64,000 bases of DNA. Source: Bradyrhizobium nanningense (GTDB taxonomy: Bacteria > Pseudomonadota > Alphaproteobacteria > Rhizobiales > Xanthobacteraceae). Each line of letters begins with the position of its first letter. Position 1 is the first letter of the stretch. A program made the translations under genes and the position numbers. Below are positions 26,778-35,295 of this stretch, piece by piece. Under the pieces are notes generated by a model. It did no database searches, was not told where the DNA came from, and saw only the letters and a program-made list of their open reading frames with translations. The stretch lies in the NCBI RefSeq assembly GCF_004114535.1, contig NZ_LBJC01000024.1, positions 62,001-126,000 of the forward strand, in the 5' to 3' direction.

Positions 26778-28319
26778 CTAATGCGTCCCTTCCCGCAGCT
26801 TGAACCGCTGGATCTTGCCCGTCGCCGTTTTCGGCAGCGAGTCCACCACGTCGATCCAGCGCGGATATTTCCACGGGCCGATCTTCTGCTTGACGTGCTC
26901 CTTGAGCATCTCTTGCAACCCCGCCGTTGTCGCGCCGGGGCGCAGCACGACGAAGGCTTTTGGCTTCAACAGGCCTTCCGGATCGGCTTCCGGCACGACG
27001 GCCGCTTCCAGCACAGCGGGATGCGTGATCAGCGCGCTCTCGACCTCGAACGGCGAGACCCAGATGCCGGAGACCTTGAACATGTCGTCGGCGCGGCCGC
27101 AGAACGTGTAACGGCCCTCGCTGTCGCGGACATATTTGTCGCCGGTGCGGGTCCACGGTCCCTCGAAGGTGCGGCGGCTCTTGTGGCGCTGATTCCAATA
27201 GCCTTCGCCGGCGGAGGGCGCATCGACCAGCAATTCGCCGACCTCGCCGTCGGCGACGTCCTGCCCGGCTTCGTTGACGAGCCGGACCGCATAGCCCGGC
27301 ACCGGCCTGCCGGACGAGCCGTATTTGATGTCGCCGGGGGCGTTCGAGAGAAAAATATGGAGCAGCTCGGTCGAGCCGACGCCGTCGAGAATGTCGACGC
27401 CGAAGCGTGCCTTCCAGCTGTGGCCGACGGATTCCGGCAGCGCCTCGCCGGCGGAGGTGCAGATGCGCAAGCTCTTGCCGCCACGCTCGGCCTTCATCGT
27501 CTCGTCGTTGAGCATCGCCGCGAACAAGGTCGGCACGCCGTAGAGGATCGAGGGGTTGTAGCGGTTCATCAGGTCGAACATGCGCGCCGGCGTGGGACGC
27601 TCGCTGTTGAGGATCACACTGGCGCCGACCGACATCGGGAAGGTCAGCGCATTGCCGAGCCCATAGGCGAAGAACAGCTTTGCGGCGGAGAGACACACAT
27701 CGCTCTCGCGGATACCGAGCACCTGTTTGGCATAGGTGTCGGCGGTCGCCTGCAAATTGGAATGGATGTGGCGCACGCCCTTCGGCATGCCCGTTGACCC
27801 CGACGAGTAGAGCCAGAACGCCGGCTCGTCGGGATGCGTCGCGGCGGTGGTGAACTGATCACTCTCGCCGGCGAGCTCCTCGGCAAGTTGCTTGTGGCCG
27901 TTCTGCTTGGCGCCGGAGACCACGACATGCTCGAGGTCGGGCATGCGGCCGACGACGTCCCTGATGACGGGATAGAGCGCTTCGGAGACGAACAGCACGC
28001 GCGCACGGCAGTCGGCGAGGATGTAGGCGTATTGATCCGCGGTCAGCAGCGTGTTCAGTGGCACCGGCACGATGCCGGCGCGGATCGCGCCCAGGAACAC
28101 GATCGGAAAGTCGACCGTATCCAGCATGATCATCGCGACACGCTCCTCGCGGCGGACGCCGAGCCGGCGCAGCATGTTCGCGGCGCACCGGGTCTGTTGC
28201 TGGAGTTCGCCATAAGTGAGCCGCGAGACGGTGTCGTCGAAGGCCAGCTTGCTACCCCGGCCCTCCCTGACGTTACGGTCGAGCAGCCAGGTCACCGCGT
28301 TGTAGGATCCCTCGCTCAC
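26778..28319 (-). CDS. bclA: benzoate-CoA ligase
   Basis: The 513-aa AMP-forming ligase activates benzoate to benzoyl-CoA, the first step of the box pathway. Features: ATP-binding P-loop YSSGSTGMPKGVRH, the A5 region DGVGSTELLHIFLS, A7 TGDKYVRDSEGRYTFCGRAD, A8 hinge DMFKVSGIWVSPFEVES and A10 LPKTATGKIQRFKLRE with the catalytic lysine. The AKLFFAYGLGN block is characteristic of benzoate/4-hydroxybenzoate-CoA ligases. It is divergent from boxR. The minus strand of the shared gap has TTGACA (about 28374-28379) and the palindrome GAATTATAATTC (28340-28351) containing TATAAT, but their spacing does not form a standard promoter. Confidence 0.92.
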   Translation of the reverse strand: MSEGSYNAVTWLLDRNVREGRGSKLAFDDTVSRLTYGELQQQTRCAANMLRRLGVRREERVAMIMLDTVDFPIVFLGAIRAGIVPVPLNTLLTADQYAYILADCRARVLFVSEALYPVIRDVVGRMPDLEHVVVSGAKQNGHKQLAEELAGESDQFTTAATHPDEPAFWLYSSGSTGMPKGVRHIHSNLQATADTYAKQVLGIRESDVCLSAAKLFFAYGLGNALTFPMSVGASVILNSERPTPARMFDLMNRYNPSILYGVPTLFAAMLNDETMKAERGGKSLRICTSAGEALPESVGHSWKARFGVDILDGVGSTELLHIFLSNAPGDIKYGSSGRPVPGYAVRLVNEAGQDVADGEVGELLVDAPSAGEGYWNQRHKSRRTFEGPWTRTGDKYVRDSEGRYTFCGRADDMFKVSGIWVSPFEVESALITHPAVLEAAVVPEADPEGLLKPKAFVVLRPGATTAGLQEMLKEHVKQKIGPWKYPRWIDVVDSLPKTATGKIQRFKLREGTH

Positions 28320-28339
28320 GGACTTCTCCCCCGAATTTA

Positions 28340-28351
28340 GAATTATAATTC
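28340..28351. promoter_or_regulatory. AT-rich perfect palindrome between bclA and boxR
   Basis: GAATTATAATTC is a perfect 12-bp palindrome 21 bp before the bclA start, in a GC-rich neighbourhood. It contains TATAAT on both strands, so it may be a -10 element or an operator. Unlike the boxC upstream region, this gap has no TGCA-N6-TGCA site. Confidence 0.4.
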
Positions 28352-28456
28352 ATAGAAAGACACCGCGGCGGCTTGCTGTCAATGCCAGCAGGCACTATGT
28401 TTCATTAAAATGCGCCGCAGGACAACCTTCAAGAAGACATCCCTTAAAGAAGGCTC

Positions 28457-29365
28457 ATGACCGACAGTCCCGACGCCGAATCCCACTTCCTCGAACAGCT
28501 CGGCCAGCGCGTGCGCACCATGCGCGCGTTGCGCGGCATGTCGCGCAAGGTGCTCGCCAAGGTATCAGGAATCTCGGAGCGCTACATCGCGCAGCTCGAA
28601 AGCGGCAAGGGCAACGTCTCGATCGTGCTGCTGCGCCGCGTCTCCGACGCGATGGGCGCGCATCTCGAGGACCTGCTTCCCTCGGCCGAGCCGACGCCGG
28701 ACTGGCAGATGTTTCGCGATCTCCTGCGCAAGGCGACGCCGGCGCAGATCGCGCAGGCCAAGGATCTGCTCGCCGGGGGCAGCGCCACCGCGCCGCGGCG
28801 CGCGCCGTTCTGCGGCATCGCGCTGATCGGCCTGCGCGGCGCCGGCAAGTCGACGCTCGGCAAGATCCTGGCGAAGAAGATCGGCTGGAGCTTCGTCGAG
28901 CTCAACAAGGAGGTCGAGCAGCAGAACGGGCTCTCGGTCGCCGAGATCATCGCGCTCTACGGCCAGGAGGGCTTTCGCCGCATGGAGCAGGCGGCGCTGC
29001 AGCAGCTGCTGGCGCGCAACGAGCTGATGGTGCTGGCGACCGGCGGCGGCATCGTCTCGGAGCCTTTGACCTTCGACCAGATCCTGACCTCGTTCTACAC
29101 GATCTGGCTGAAGGCCGAGCCCGAGGAGCATATGGCCCGGGTCCGTCGCCAGGGCGACCTGCGTCCGATGGCGGACGATCGCTCTGCAATGGCGGAGCTG
29201 CGCAACATCCTGCTCAGCCGCGAGCCGCTGTATTCGCGCGCGACCGCCGTGGTGGACACTGCGGGCCTCTCCGTTGATGCGGCCGCCGCGCGGCTGATCG
29301 ATGCGGTAAGGCCGGTGCTGCAGAACGAGGCCCGCAGCTTCGGGCTGCGCAGTGTGGCGCTGTAG
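28457..29365 (+). CDS. boxR: BoxR/BzdR-type regulator: HTH fused to shikimate-kinase-like domain
   Basis: The 302-aa protein fuses an XRE-type helix-turn-helix (about residues 12-72: LGQRVRTMRALRGMSRKVLA, SGISERYIAQLESGKGNVS) to a shikimate-kinase-like domain from about residue 115, with Walker A LIGLRGAGKSTLGK (125-133 core) and VLATGGGIVSEP. This architecture is diagnostic of BzdR/BoxR, repressors that bind benzoyl-CoA in the kinase-derived domain and release their operators. It is divergent from benzoate-CoA ligase and should control the TGCA site before boxC. Walker A is intact, so nucleotide binding remains possible. Confidence 0.93.
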   Translation: MTDSPDAESHFLEQLGQRVRTMRALRGMSRKVLAKVSGISERYIAQLESGKGNVSIVLLRRVSDAMGAHLEDLLPSAEPTPDWQMFRDLLRKATPAQIAQAKDLLAGGSATAPRRAPFCGIALIGLRGAGKSTLGKILAKKIGWSFVELNKEVEQQNGLSVAEIIALYGQEGFRRMEQAALQQLLARNELMVLATGGGIVSEPLTFDQILTSFYTIWLKAEPEEHMARVRRQGDLRPMADDRSAMAELRNILLSREPLYSRATAVVDTAGLSVDAAAARLIDAVRPVLQNEARSFGLRSVAL

Positions 29366-29400
29366 GGCGATTGGATCTCGCTAGAGCTACACTCTCCGCT

Positions 29401-29587
29401 GTCGTCCCGGACAAGCGCGCCCCAAACGCGCGCAGATCCGGGACCCATACTCCCAGGGAGAAGTCGTTGCGCGAGCTGGCAACCACGAGTCTTCGCCAGA
29501 CATCTCCCTGTGGCTATGGGTCCCGGACCGGCGCTCCGCTCTCGACAACGCGTTGCGTTGTCCAGAGCTGCGCTTGTCCGGGACGAC
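29401..29587. repeat. palindromic intergenic repeat (GTCGTCCCGGACAAGCG family), copy 4
   Basis: Arms GTCGTCCCGGACAAGCGCGC and GCTTGTCCGGGACGAC; inner GCAGATCCGGGACCCATA faces TATGGGTCCCGGACCGGCGC. The right arm has an extra CGACAACGCGTTGCGTTGTC hairpin. It separates boxR from the haemoglobin gene. Confidence 0.8.
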
Positions 29588-29654
29588 AGCGGGGATTTTG
29601 CCCAACATCCCGCGACACGATATCAACGTCCATCAGCAAGCCTTGGGACCGACA

Positions 29655-30047
29655 ATGACCTCTACCGACGTCACCTCCATATTCGAGCGGATCGGCGGCA
29701 GCGCCACGATCGACGCCCTCGTCGATCGCTTCTACGAGCGCATGGACACGCTGCCGGAGGCGAAGGTCATCCGCGCCATGCACGCGGACGACCTCGGCCT
29801 GATCAGGGACGTGCTGAAGCGTTATCTCACCGAATGGACCGGCGGCCCGCGCCTCTACACCCCCGAGAAGGGCCATCCGCGGCTGCGCCAGCGCCATTTC
29901 GGCTTTGCCATCGGCGATGCCGAGCGCGATGCGTGGATGCTCTGCATGCGCGGCGCGATGGAGGAGACGATCACAGATAGCACTGCGCGGCAGGAGCTCG
30001 ACAAGGCGCTATCGGGGCTTGCCGACTGGATGCGCAACCGGCAGTGA
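29655..30047 (+). CDS. group II truncated haemoglobin
   Basis: The 130-aa protein has the truncated-globin pattern FERIGGSATIDALVDRFYER, with Phe-Tyr at the B9-B10 positions, HPRLRQRHFGFAIG containing the proximal region, and DAWMLCM with the Trp at G8 that marks group II (TrHb2/GlbO). Such globins bind oxygen or nitric oxide and support respiration or detoxification. The start at 29655 is chosen to give family length; the ribosome site is weak. It follows a palindromic repeat and has no obvious operon partner. Confidence 0.88.
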   Translation: MTSTDVTSIFERIGGSATIDALVDRFYERMDTLPEAKVIRAMHADDLGLIRDVLKRYLTEWTGGPRLYTPEKGHPRLRQRHFGFAIGDAERDAWMLCMRGAMEETITDSTARQELDKALSGLADWMRNRQ

Positions 30048-30141
30048 GACGGAGGCAGCGCCTCAGCGCAATTCGAAGGCGCACCATGCACCCGTATCGC
30101 GTGATTTGAGTTCCGCGGCGATCGCCTGCTAAGCTCTGGAC

Positions 30142-30822
30142 ATGACCGACATCCTCCCCGACACCATCCGCCGCCTCTACACCGATCCCGGCGAGTACAT
30201 CGACAGCGATCATCCCACCGTGCAGCACTTTGCGAACGACGCGGTGCGCGCGGATGCGAGTGCGCGCGAGAAGGCGAGCGTGCTCTACAAGGCGGTGCGC
30301 GACGGCATCCGCTATAACCCCTATGTCAGCATGCGCGTCGCCGAGACGTTTCGCGCCTCGAGCGTGCTTGCCGCGGGCCAGGGCTATTGCGTCGGCAAGG
30401 CCGCGCTCTACGCCGCCGCCTGCCGCGTCCACGGCATTCCCGCACGGGTCGGCTTTGCCGACGTGAAGAACCATCTCACCACCGAGAAGCTGCGCGCGAG
30501 CATGGGCACCGACATCTTCACCTGGCACGGCTTTACGGAGGTGCATGTCGATGGCGCCTGGCGCAAGGCGACGCCGACCTTCAACGACACGCTGTGCGCC
30601 AAGGTCGGCGTGGCGCCGCTCGATTTCGACGGTCACACCGACGCGCTGCTGCATCCCTTCGACGCCGAGGGCCGCGCCTACATGCAATACGTCAACGACC
30701 GCGGCACCTATCACGACGTCCCGGCCAAGTTCCTGATGCGCGAGATGGCGCGTGACTATGCCAACATGCAGGGCGAGGACCTTTCGGGCCGCGACATGGA
30801 GCGCGAGGCCGAGGCCCGGTAG
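30142..30822 (+). CDS. transglutaminase-like domain protein
   Basis: The 226-aa cytoplasmic protein has the transglutaminase/peptidase core: AGQGYCVGKAALYAAACRVH with the catalytic cysteine, TWHGFTEVHVDGAWRKATPT with the histidine, and an acidic residue in the following strand (DTLCAKVG region). The preceding block ASVLYKAVRDGIRYNPY is also typical. These proteins are generally cysteine proteases or amidases; no specific substrate can be given. It stands alone, 94 bp after the haemoglobin gene on the same strand. Confidence 0.85.
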   Translation: MTDILPDTIRRLYTDPGEYIDSDHPTVQHFANDAVRADASAREKASVLYKAVRDGIRYNPYVSMRVAETFRASSVLAAGQGYCVGKAALYAAACRVHGIPARVGFADVKNHLTTEKLRASMGTDIFTWHGFTEVHVDGAWRKATPTFNDTLCAKVGVAPLDFDGHTDALLHPFDAEGRAYMQYVNDRGTYHDVPAKFLMREMARDYANMQGEDLSGRDMEREAEAR

Positions 30823-30886
30823 CGCACGATGAGCGCGCCTCCCGACGCCGTGTCCGCACCGTTAGACGCGCAGCCAGGCCGACTTG

Positions 30887-31219
30887 CTAGACCGACCAAT
30901 AATGCGGATGCGGGTAGGACCGCGAACGGTCACCCCAGTCGAACGCATCGCCATCGAACTCGCACGGGCCGCTGCTGAGTTCGTCCAAAGTCAACTCGAT
31001 CTGGAACGCCTCGCGCCGCGGGTCGTATTTCAACGCGCTCCACTGCAGAGGGTAGTGATGATGGGTATCGAGCAGTCCGCCGGTCTTGATCACCGCATAG
31101 GCAACCATTCCGCTCATCTTGTCGAGCATCAGCCGTTCGATCGTGCCGAGCTTCGTACCGTCGCGGCCGTAAACGGCGACGCGCTCCACGCGATCACTGG
31201 GAACCATGGTATGATTCAT
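30887..31219 (-). CDS. PRC-barrel domain protein
   Basis: The 110-aa protein has a PRC-barrel beta-domain: VERVAVYGRDGTKLGTIERL, LDKMSGMVAYAVIKTGGLL and HHYPLQWSALKYDPRREAFQ. PRC-barrel proteins bind RNA or partner proteins and are often stress-induced in rhizobia. The start at 31219 is supported by AGGGAGG about seven bases upstream. It is convergent with the transglutaminase-like gene. Confidence 0.88.
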   Translation of the reverse strand: MNHTMVPSDRVERVAVYGRDGTKLGTIERLMLDKMSGMVAYAVIKTGGLLDTHHHYPLQWSALKYDPRREAFQIELTLDELSSGPCEFDGDAFDWGDRSRSYPHPHYWSV

Positions 31220-31287
31220 GGCGTCCTCCCTGTTCTCTCATGCTTGCATTATAGCACCAGTTTCGAGACAGCGGGAATGGCTCTACT

Positions 31288-32073
31288 CTACAGGAGTTGC
31301 GACCGCAACGACGCCGCCCCCGCCTGCAGCAACGGCAGGAAGCGATCGATCAGCTCCTGCGCCGGCACGCGATCGACATGGGCGCCCATGTTGATGGCGG
31401 CGACGATCACGCCGTCGTAACGGCGGATTGGGACCGAGATCGAGCGGAAATGCGGTTCGGCCTCGCGGTCGACCAGGGAATAGCCTTGCGCGCGGTCGGC
31501 GGTGATGCGGGCGAGCAGCGCCTTCGGGTCCGTCACCGTCTGCGGCGTCAGCGCCTCCCGCGTCATCGCCTTCAGACGCGCGGCAAGGGCCGCATCGTCG
31601 AGCTGGCCGAGCATGGCGCGGCCGACCGAGGTGCAGAAGGAAGGCAGGCGGTAGCCAATCTCCAACCCGCCCGAGAACACCCGCGCCGGACTCCCCCGGG
31701 CAATGAACACGACGTCATCGCCGTCGAGCACGGCGAGCGATGAGATTTCCTGCGCGGCGGCCGCGATGCGATCGAGCACGGGCTGCAGCACCGCGACGAG
31801 CTGATTGGACCGCAAATAGGACGCTGCCAGCGTCAGCACGTGCGGCGTCAGCGAGAACAGCTTGCCGTCGCCGCTGACAAAGCCGCCGCGCTGAAGCGTG
31901 AACAGCATGCGCCGCGTCGTGGCGCGCGGCAGATCGGCGGCGCGGGCAAGATCGCTCAGCGTCATCGGGCCTGCATTCGTGCCGAAACATTGCAGCAGGC
32001 GCAGGCCGCGATCGAGCGCCTCGACGAAATCCGTCGCGCGCTCCTCGCTCTCGCTCCGCTTCAGCTTGGGCAT
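31288..32073 (-). CDS. IclR family transcriptional regulator (PcaR/PobR type)
   Basis: The 261-aa protein begins MPKLKRSESEERATDFVEAL, followed by a winged HTH (LSDLARAADLPRATTRRMLF, about residues 40-60) and an IclR effector domain with YRLPSFCTSVGRAMLGQL and GYSLVDREAEPHFRSISVPI. The N-terminal region DRGLRLLQCF and the domain order resemble PcaR, PcaU and PobR, which respond to aromatic acids. It is divergent from the Rieske oxygenase gene and presumably controls it through the site at 32128-32153. An ATG at 32115 would add 14 residues; the 32073 start fits the family. Confidence 0.9.
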   Translation of the reverse strand: MPKLKRSESEERATDFVEALDRGLRLLQCFGTNAGPMTLSDLARAADLPRATTRRMLFTLQRGGFVSGDGKLFSLTPHVLTLAASYLRSNQLVAVLQPVLDRIAAAAQEISSLAVLDGDDVVFIARGSPARVFSGGLEIGYRLPSFCTSVGRAMLGQLDDAALAARLKAMTREALTPQTVTDPKALLARITADRAQGYSLVDREAEPHFRSISVPIRRYDGVIVAAINMGAHVDRVPAQELIDRFLPLLQAGAASLRSQLL

Positions 32074-32127
32074 GGGTGGGACAATCCTGCAAAATAGTGC
32101 TTGCTGCCGGTCCAAGGCATGTCATAA

Positions 32128-32153
32128 TTCGCCCATTCGTTCAATAGGCGAAC
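32128..32153. promoter_or_regulatory. inverted-repeat operator between IclR regulator and Rieske oxygenase
   Basis: Two overlapping dyads are present: TTCGCC (32128-32133) with GGCGAA (32147-32152), and GTTCAATAGGCGAAC (32139-32153). The second is close in form to the GTTC-N7-GAAC type sites of PcaR/PcaU-like IclR regulators. It lies 55 bp before the IclR start and 30 bp before the oxygenase start, as expected for control of both. Confidence 0.6.
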
Positions 32154-32182
32154 AAACGCCACTCCACAAGGATGCATGCGCC

Positions 32183-33541
32183 ATGATGAGCCAGGAGCAG
32201 AACGACCTGATCACCCGCACCGGGCCGAAGGATCCGTGCGGCAGACTGATGCGGAGCTACTGGCAGCCGGCGGCGCTGGTGGACGAGCTGGAGGGCGCTC
32301 GCCCGATCCGTCCGGTCAAACTGCTCGGCGAGAACCTGGTGCTGTTCCGCGACGAGACGGGACGCTACGGCCTGATGGATCGCCACTGCGCCCATCGCGG
32401 CGCCGACCTCGCCTTCGGGCGGCTGGAGCATGGCGGCCTGCGCTGCGCCTTCCACGGCTGGCTGTTCGACGCGACCGGCCAATGCATCGAGACGCCGGCC
32501 GAGCCGAAAGACTCAAAGCTCTGCCAAAACATCCGCCAACGCTCCTATCCCGTGGTCGAGAAGAGCGGCATCCTTTGGGCCTATCTCGGCGAGGGCACCC
32601 CGCCCGCCTTCCCGGAGATCGACTGCTTCGTCGCGCCCGGCACGCACACCTTTGCATTCAAGGGCCACATGGCCTGCAACTGGCTCCAGGCGCTGGAGGT
32701 GGGCATCGATCCCGCGCACGCCTCCTACCTGCATCGCTTCTTCGAGGACGAGGACACCTCCACCGCCTACGGCAAGCAATTCCGTGGCGCCTCCGCCGGG
32801 TCCGATCTGCCGATGACGAAGATCCTGCGCGAGTACGACCGTCCGATCATCAATGTCGAGCACACCGAATACGGCCTCAGACTGATCGCGCTGCGCGAGA
32901 TCGACGAGGAGCGCACCCACGTGCGCGTCACCAACCAGCTGTTCCCGCACGGCTTCGTCATCCCCATGAGCACGGAGATGACGATCACGCAATGGCACGT
33001 TCCGGTCGATGACCAGAACTGCTACTGGTACGCGATCTTCACCAGCTATTCGAACCCGGTCGACAAGCAGAAGATGCGCGACCAGCGGCTCGAGCTCTAT
33101 GAGCTGCCCGATTACAAATCGCGCAAGAACAGAGCTAACGATTACGGCTTCGATCCACACGAGCAGCAGACCGCGACCTATACCGGCATGGGCACCGACA
33201 TCAACGTCCACGACCAGTGGGCGGTGGAATCGATGGGCGCGATCCAGGACCGCACCAAGGAGCATCTCGGCTCGAGCGACAAGGCGATCGTGCAGTACCG
33301 CCGCCTGCTGCGGCAGGAGATCGAGAAGGTCTGCGGCGGCGAGAAGCCGATGCTGTTTCTGGACGAAGCCAATGCGCGCTCGATCCAGGGACCGGCGACC
33401 ATGGACGGCATCGGGCCGACGCGGGGCTGGGAGACCTATTGGATGGAAGTCGACGTCAAGCGCCGCCGCGGCGCGCCCTGGACCGCCCCGGTGCCGAAGG
33501 AGATCGCTGATAACGTGCATAAGCTGACGGCGGCGGAATAG
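32183..33541 (+). CDS. Rieske [2Fe-2S] aromatic ring-hydroxylating oxygenase, alpha subunit (phthalate-dioxygenase-like)
   Basis: The 452-aa protein has an N-terminal Rieske domain with CAHRGADLAFG (C-x-H) and CAFHGWLFDATG (C-x2-H), about residues 70-105, and a C-terminal catalytic domain with GIDPAHASYLHRFFED, which carries the mononuclear-iron histidines and bridging Asp (D-x2-H-x4-H). Length and single-subunit style fit the phthalate 4,5-dioxygenase / vanillate-demethylase group, hydroxylating or O-demethylating an aromatic acid. No reductase gene is adjacent. It is divergent from the IclR regulator and followed by a GS-like ligase. The start at 32183 (MMSQEQ) is the first sensible ATG. 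Confidence 0.88.
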   Translation: MMSQEQNDLITRTGPKDPCGRLMRSYWQPAALVDELEGARPIRPVKLLGENLVLFRDETGRYGLMDRHCAHRGADLAFGRLEHGGLRCAFHGWLFDATGQCIETPAEPKDSKLCQNIRQRSYPVVEKSGILWAYLGEGTPPAFPEIDCFVAPGTHTFAFKGHMACNWLQALEVGIDPAHASYLHRFFEDEDTSTAYGKQFRGASAGSDLPMTKILREYDRPIINVEHTEYGLRLIALREIDEERTHVRVTNQLFPHGFVIPMSTEMTITQWHVPVDDQNCYWYAIFTSYSNPVDKQKMRDQRLELYELPDYKSRKNRANDYGFDPHEQQTATYTGMGTDINVHDQWAVESMGAIQDRTKEHLGSSDKAIVQYRRLLRQEIEKVCGGEKPMLFLDEANARSIQGPATMDGIGPTRGWETYWMEVDVKRRRGAPWTAPVPKEIADNVHKLTAAE

Positions 33542-33558
33542 GAGTGACGGCCTATCCC

Positions 33559-33646
33559 CGTCATTGCGAGCGCAGCGAACCAATCCAGACTGCCTCTCAG
33601 GAGAGACCCTGGATTGCTTCGTCGCAAGAGCTCCTCGCAATGACGG
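33559..33646. repeat. palindromic intergenic repeat (CATTGCGAGCG family), copy 2
   Basis: CGTCATTGCGAGCGCAGCG and AATCCAGACT on the left, CCTGGATTGCTTCGTCGC and CTCGCAATGACGG on the right. It lies between the oxygenase gene and the GS-like gene, and a sister copy follows the GS-like gene. Confidence 0.75.
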
Positions 33647-33692
33647 AGAATGTGGCGCATGCTTCGCGCCTCACGACTGAAGGAGTACCAAA

Positions 33693-35129
33693 GTGACTTT
33701 CGTCGCGCGTCATGCGCTGTGGTCGGATGAGCAAACGGACGCCGCAGCGCGCATGCGCCGTCTCGTCGAGGAGAAGAATCTCGAGGTCATTCGCCTCGCC
33801 TTCCCCGACCAGCACGGCATCCTGCGCGGCAAGACCATCATCGCCACTGAAGCGATCGCCTCGCTGGAGAGCGGCTGCTCCATCACCACCACCATGCTCG
33901 CCAAGGACACCTCGCACCGCACGGTATTTCCCGTGTTCACCGCGGGCGGCGGTTTCGGCATGAAGGAGATGGAGGGCGCGGCCGACGTGCTGATGGTCGC
34001 CGACCCCACCACGTTTCGCGTCTTGCCATGGGCGCCGGCGACGGGCTGGGTGCTGTGCGACCTCTATTTTGCCGACGGCCGCCCGGTGCCGTTCGCGACG
34101 CGCTCGCTCTACCGCAAGGTGCTCGACGAGCTCGCCGGCCGCGGCCACGATTTCGTCGCCGGCCTCGAGGTCGAATTCCACATCTTTGGGCTCGACGACG
34201 CGCATATGCGGCCCGAGGATGCCGGCCAGCCCGGCACGCCGCCGTCGGTGAGCCTGCTCAGCCACGGCTATCAATACCTCACCGAGCAGCGCTTCGACCA
34301 GATGGAGCCGGTGCTGGAGATCCTCCGCCGCGACATCGTCGCGCTCGGGTTGCCGCTGCGCTCGGTCGAGGTCGAGTTCGGGCCGAGCCAGTGCGAATTC
34401 ACCTTCGCGCCGCGGAAGGGGCTGGAGCCCGCCGACAACATGGTGCTGTTCCGCTCCGCGGTGAAGCAGATCGCGCGCCGCCACGGTTATCACGCCACCT
34501 TCATGTGCCGGCCGAAGCTGCCGAACGTGTTCGCGAGCGGCTGGCATCTGCATCAGTCGATCGTCTCGCGCGCGAGCGGCGAGAACCAGTTCATGGCGAA
34601 GGACGGCGGCGAACCGTTCAGCGCGTTCGGCAAGGCCTACCTCGCCGGCCTGCTCGACCACGCCCGCGCCTCGACATTGTTCACCACGCCGACCATCAAC
34701 GGCTACAAGCGCTACCGCTCCTATTCGCTGGCGCCGGACCGCGCGATCTGGGGCCGCGACAATCGCGGCGTGATGATCCGCGTGCTCGGCGGCGCGGGTG
34801 ATGCCGCAACGCGCCTGGAGAACCGCATCGGCGAGCCCGCCGCCAATCCCTATCTCTACATGGCCTCTCAGATTCTCTCCGGCCTCGACGGTGTCGACCG
34901 CAAGCTCGATCCCGGCCCCTCCGCCGACACGCCCTACGAGACCAAGGCGCCGCTGCTGCCGAAGAGCTTGCGCGATGCCGTCGCCGCGCTGAAGGACGAT
35001 CCGTTCTTCCGCGAGAAGCTCGGGGCGGAATTCGTCGACTATTACACCCACATCAAGAACGCCGAGATCGACCGCTTCCTGTCCGAAGTGACCGACTGGG
35101 AGCACCGCGAGTATTTCGAGGTGTTTTGA
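33693..35129 (+). CDS. glutamine-synthetase-like ligase (gamma-glutamyl ligase family)
   Basis: The 478-aa protein starts with GTG preceded by AAGGAG. It has a GS beta-grasp (RLAFPDQHGILRGKTI) and a full catalytic domain: GLEVEFHIF and VEVEFGPSQCEFTF (metal-binding glutamates), GWHLHQSI (the HxH ATP loop), NGYKRYRSYSLAPDRAIWG and ENRIGEPAANPYLYMASQIL. All ligand positions I can check are kept, so it should be active. The sequence is too divergent for assimilatory GlnA and closer to GlnT, PuuA or gamma-glutamylanilide-synthase-like enzymes, which couple glutamate to amines. Its partner Rieske oxygenase makes amine or aniline-type catabolism a plausible but unproved role. Confidence 0.85.
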   Translation: MTFVARHALWSDEQTDAAARMRRLVEEKNLEVIRLAFPDQHGILRGKTIIATEAIASLESGCSITTTMLAKDTSHRTVFPVFTAGGGFGMKEMEGAADVLMVADPTTFRVLPWAPATGWVLCDLYFADGRPVPFATRSLYRKVLDELAGRGHDFVAGLEVEFHIFGLDDAHMRPEDAGQPGTPPSVSLLSHGYQYLTEQRFDQMEPVLEILRRDIVALGLPLRSVEVEFGPSQCEFTFAPRKGLEPADNMVLFRSAVKQIARRHGYHATFMCRPKLPNVFASGWHLHQSIVSRASGENQFMAKDGGEPFSAFGKAYLAGLLDHARASTLFTTPTINGYKRYRSYSLAPDRAIWGRDNRGVMIRVLGGAGDAATRLENRIGEPAANPYLYMASQILSGLDGVDRKLDPGPSADTPYETKAPLLPKSLRDAVAALKDDPFFREKLGAEFVDYYTHIKNAEIDRFLSEVTDWEHREYFEVF

Positions 35130-35177
35130 GCTGTATCGCCCCAGGGAGTCGTTGGAGAGGGACACCGCTCTCTCCAC

Positions 35178-35260
35178 CGTCATTGCGAGCGCAGCGAAGC
35201 AATCCAGAGATGTTTCCGCAGAGGCAGCCTGGATTGCTTCGTCGCTCCTCGCAATGACGA
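35178..35260. repeat. palindromic intergenic repeat (CATTGCGAGCG family), copy 3
   Basis: CGTCATTGCGAGCGCAGCG and GCAATCCAGA on the left; CTGGATTGCTTCGTCGC and CTCGCAATGACG on the right. Placed between convergent genes (GS-like and transporter ATPase), so it may end both transcripts. Confidence 0.75.
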
Positions 35261-35295
35261 GTGTGCGGCGCGGGCTCTTTGCCCCTCACGCGGCC

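Noticed and set aside
28320..28456. Second BoxR TGCA operator in the bclA-boxR gap
   Set aside because: I searched the gap for TGCA and found none; only an AT-rich palindrome is present.
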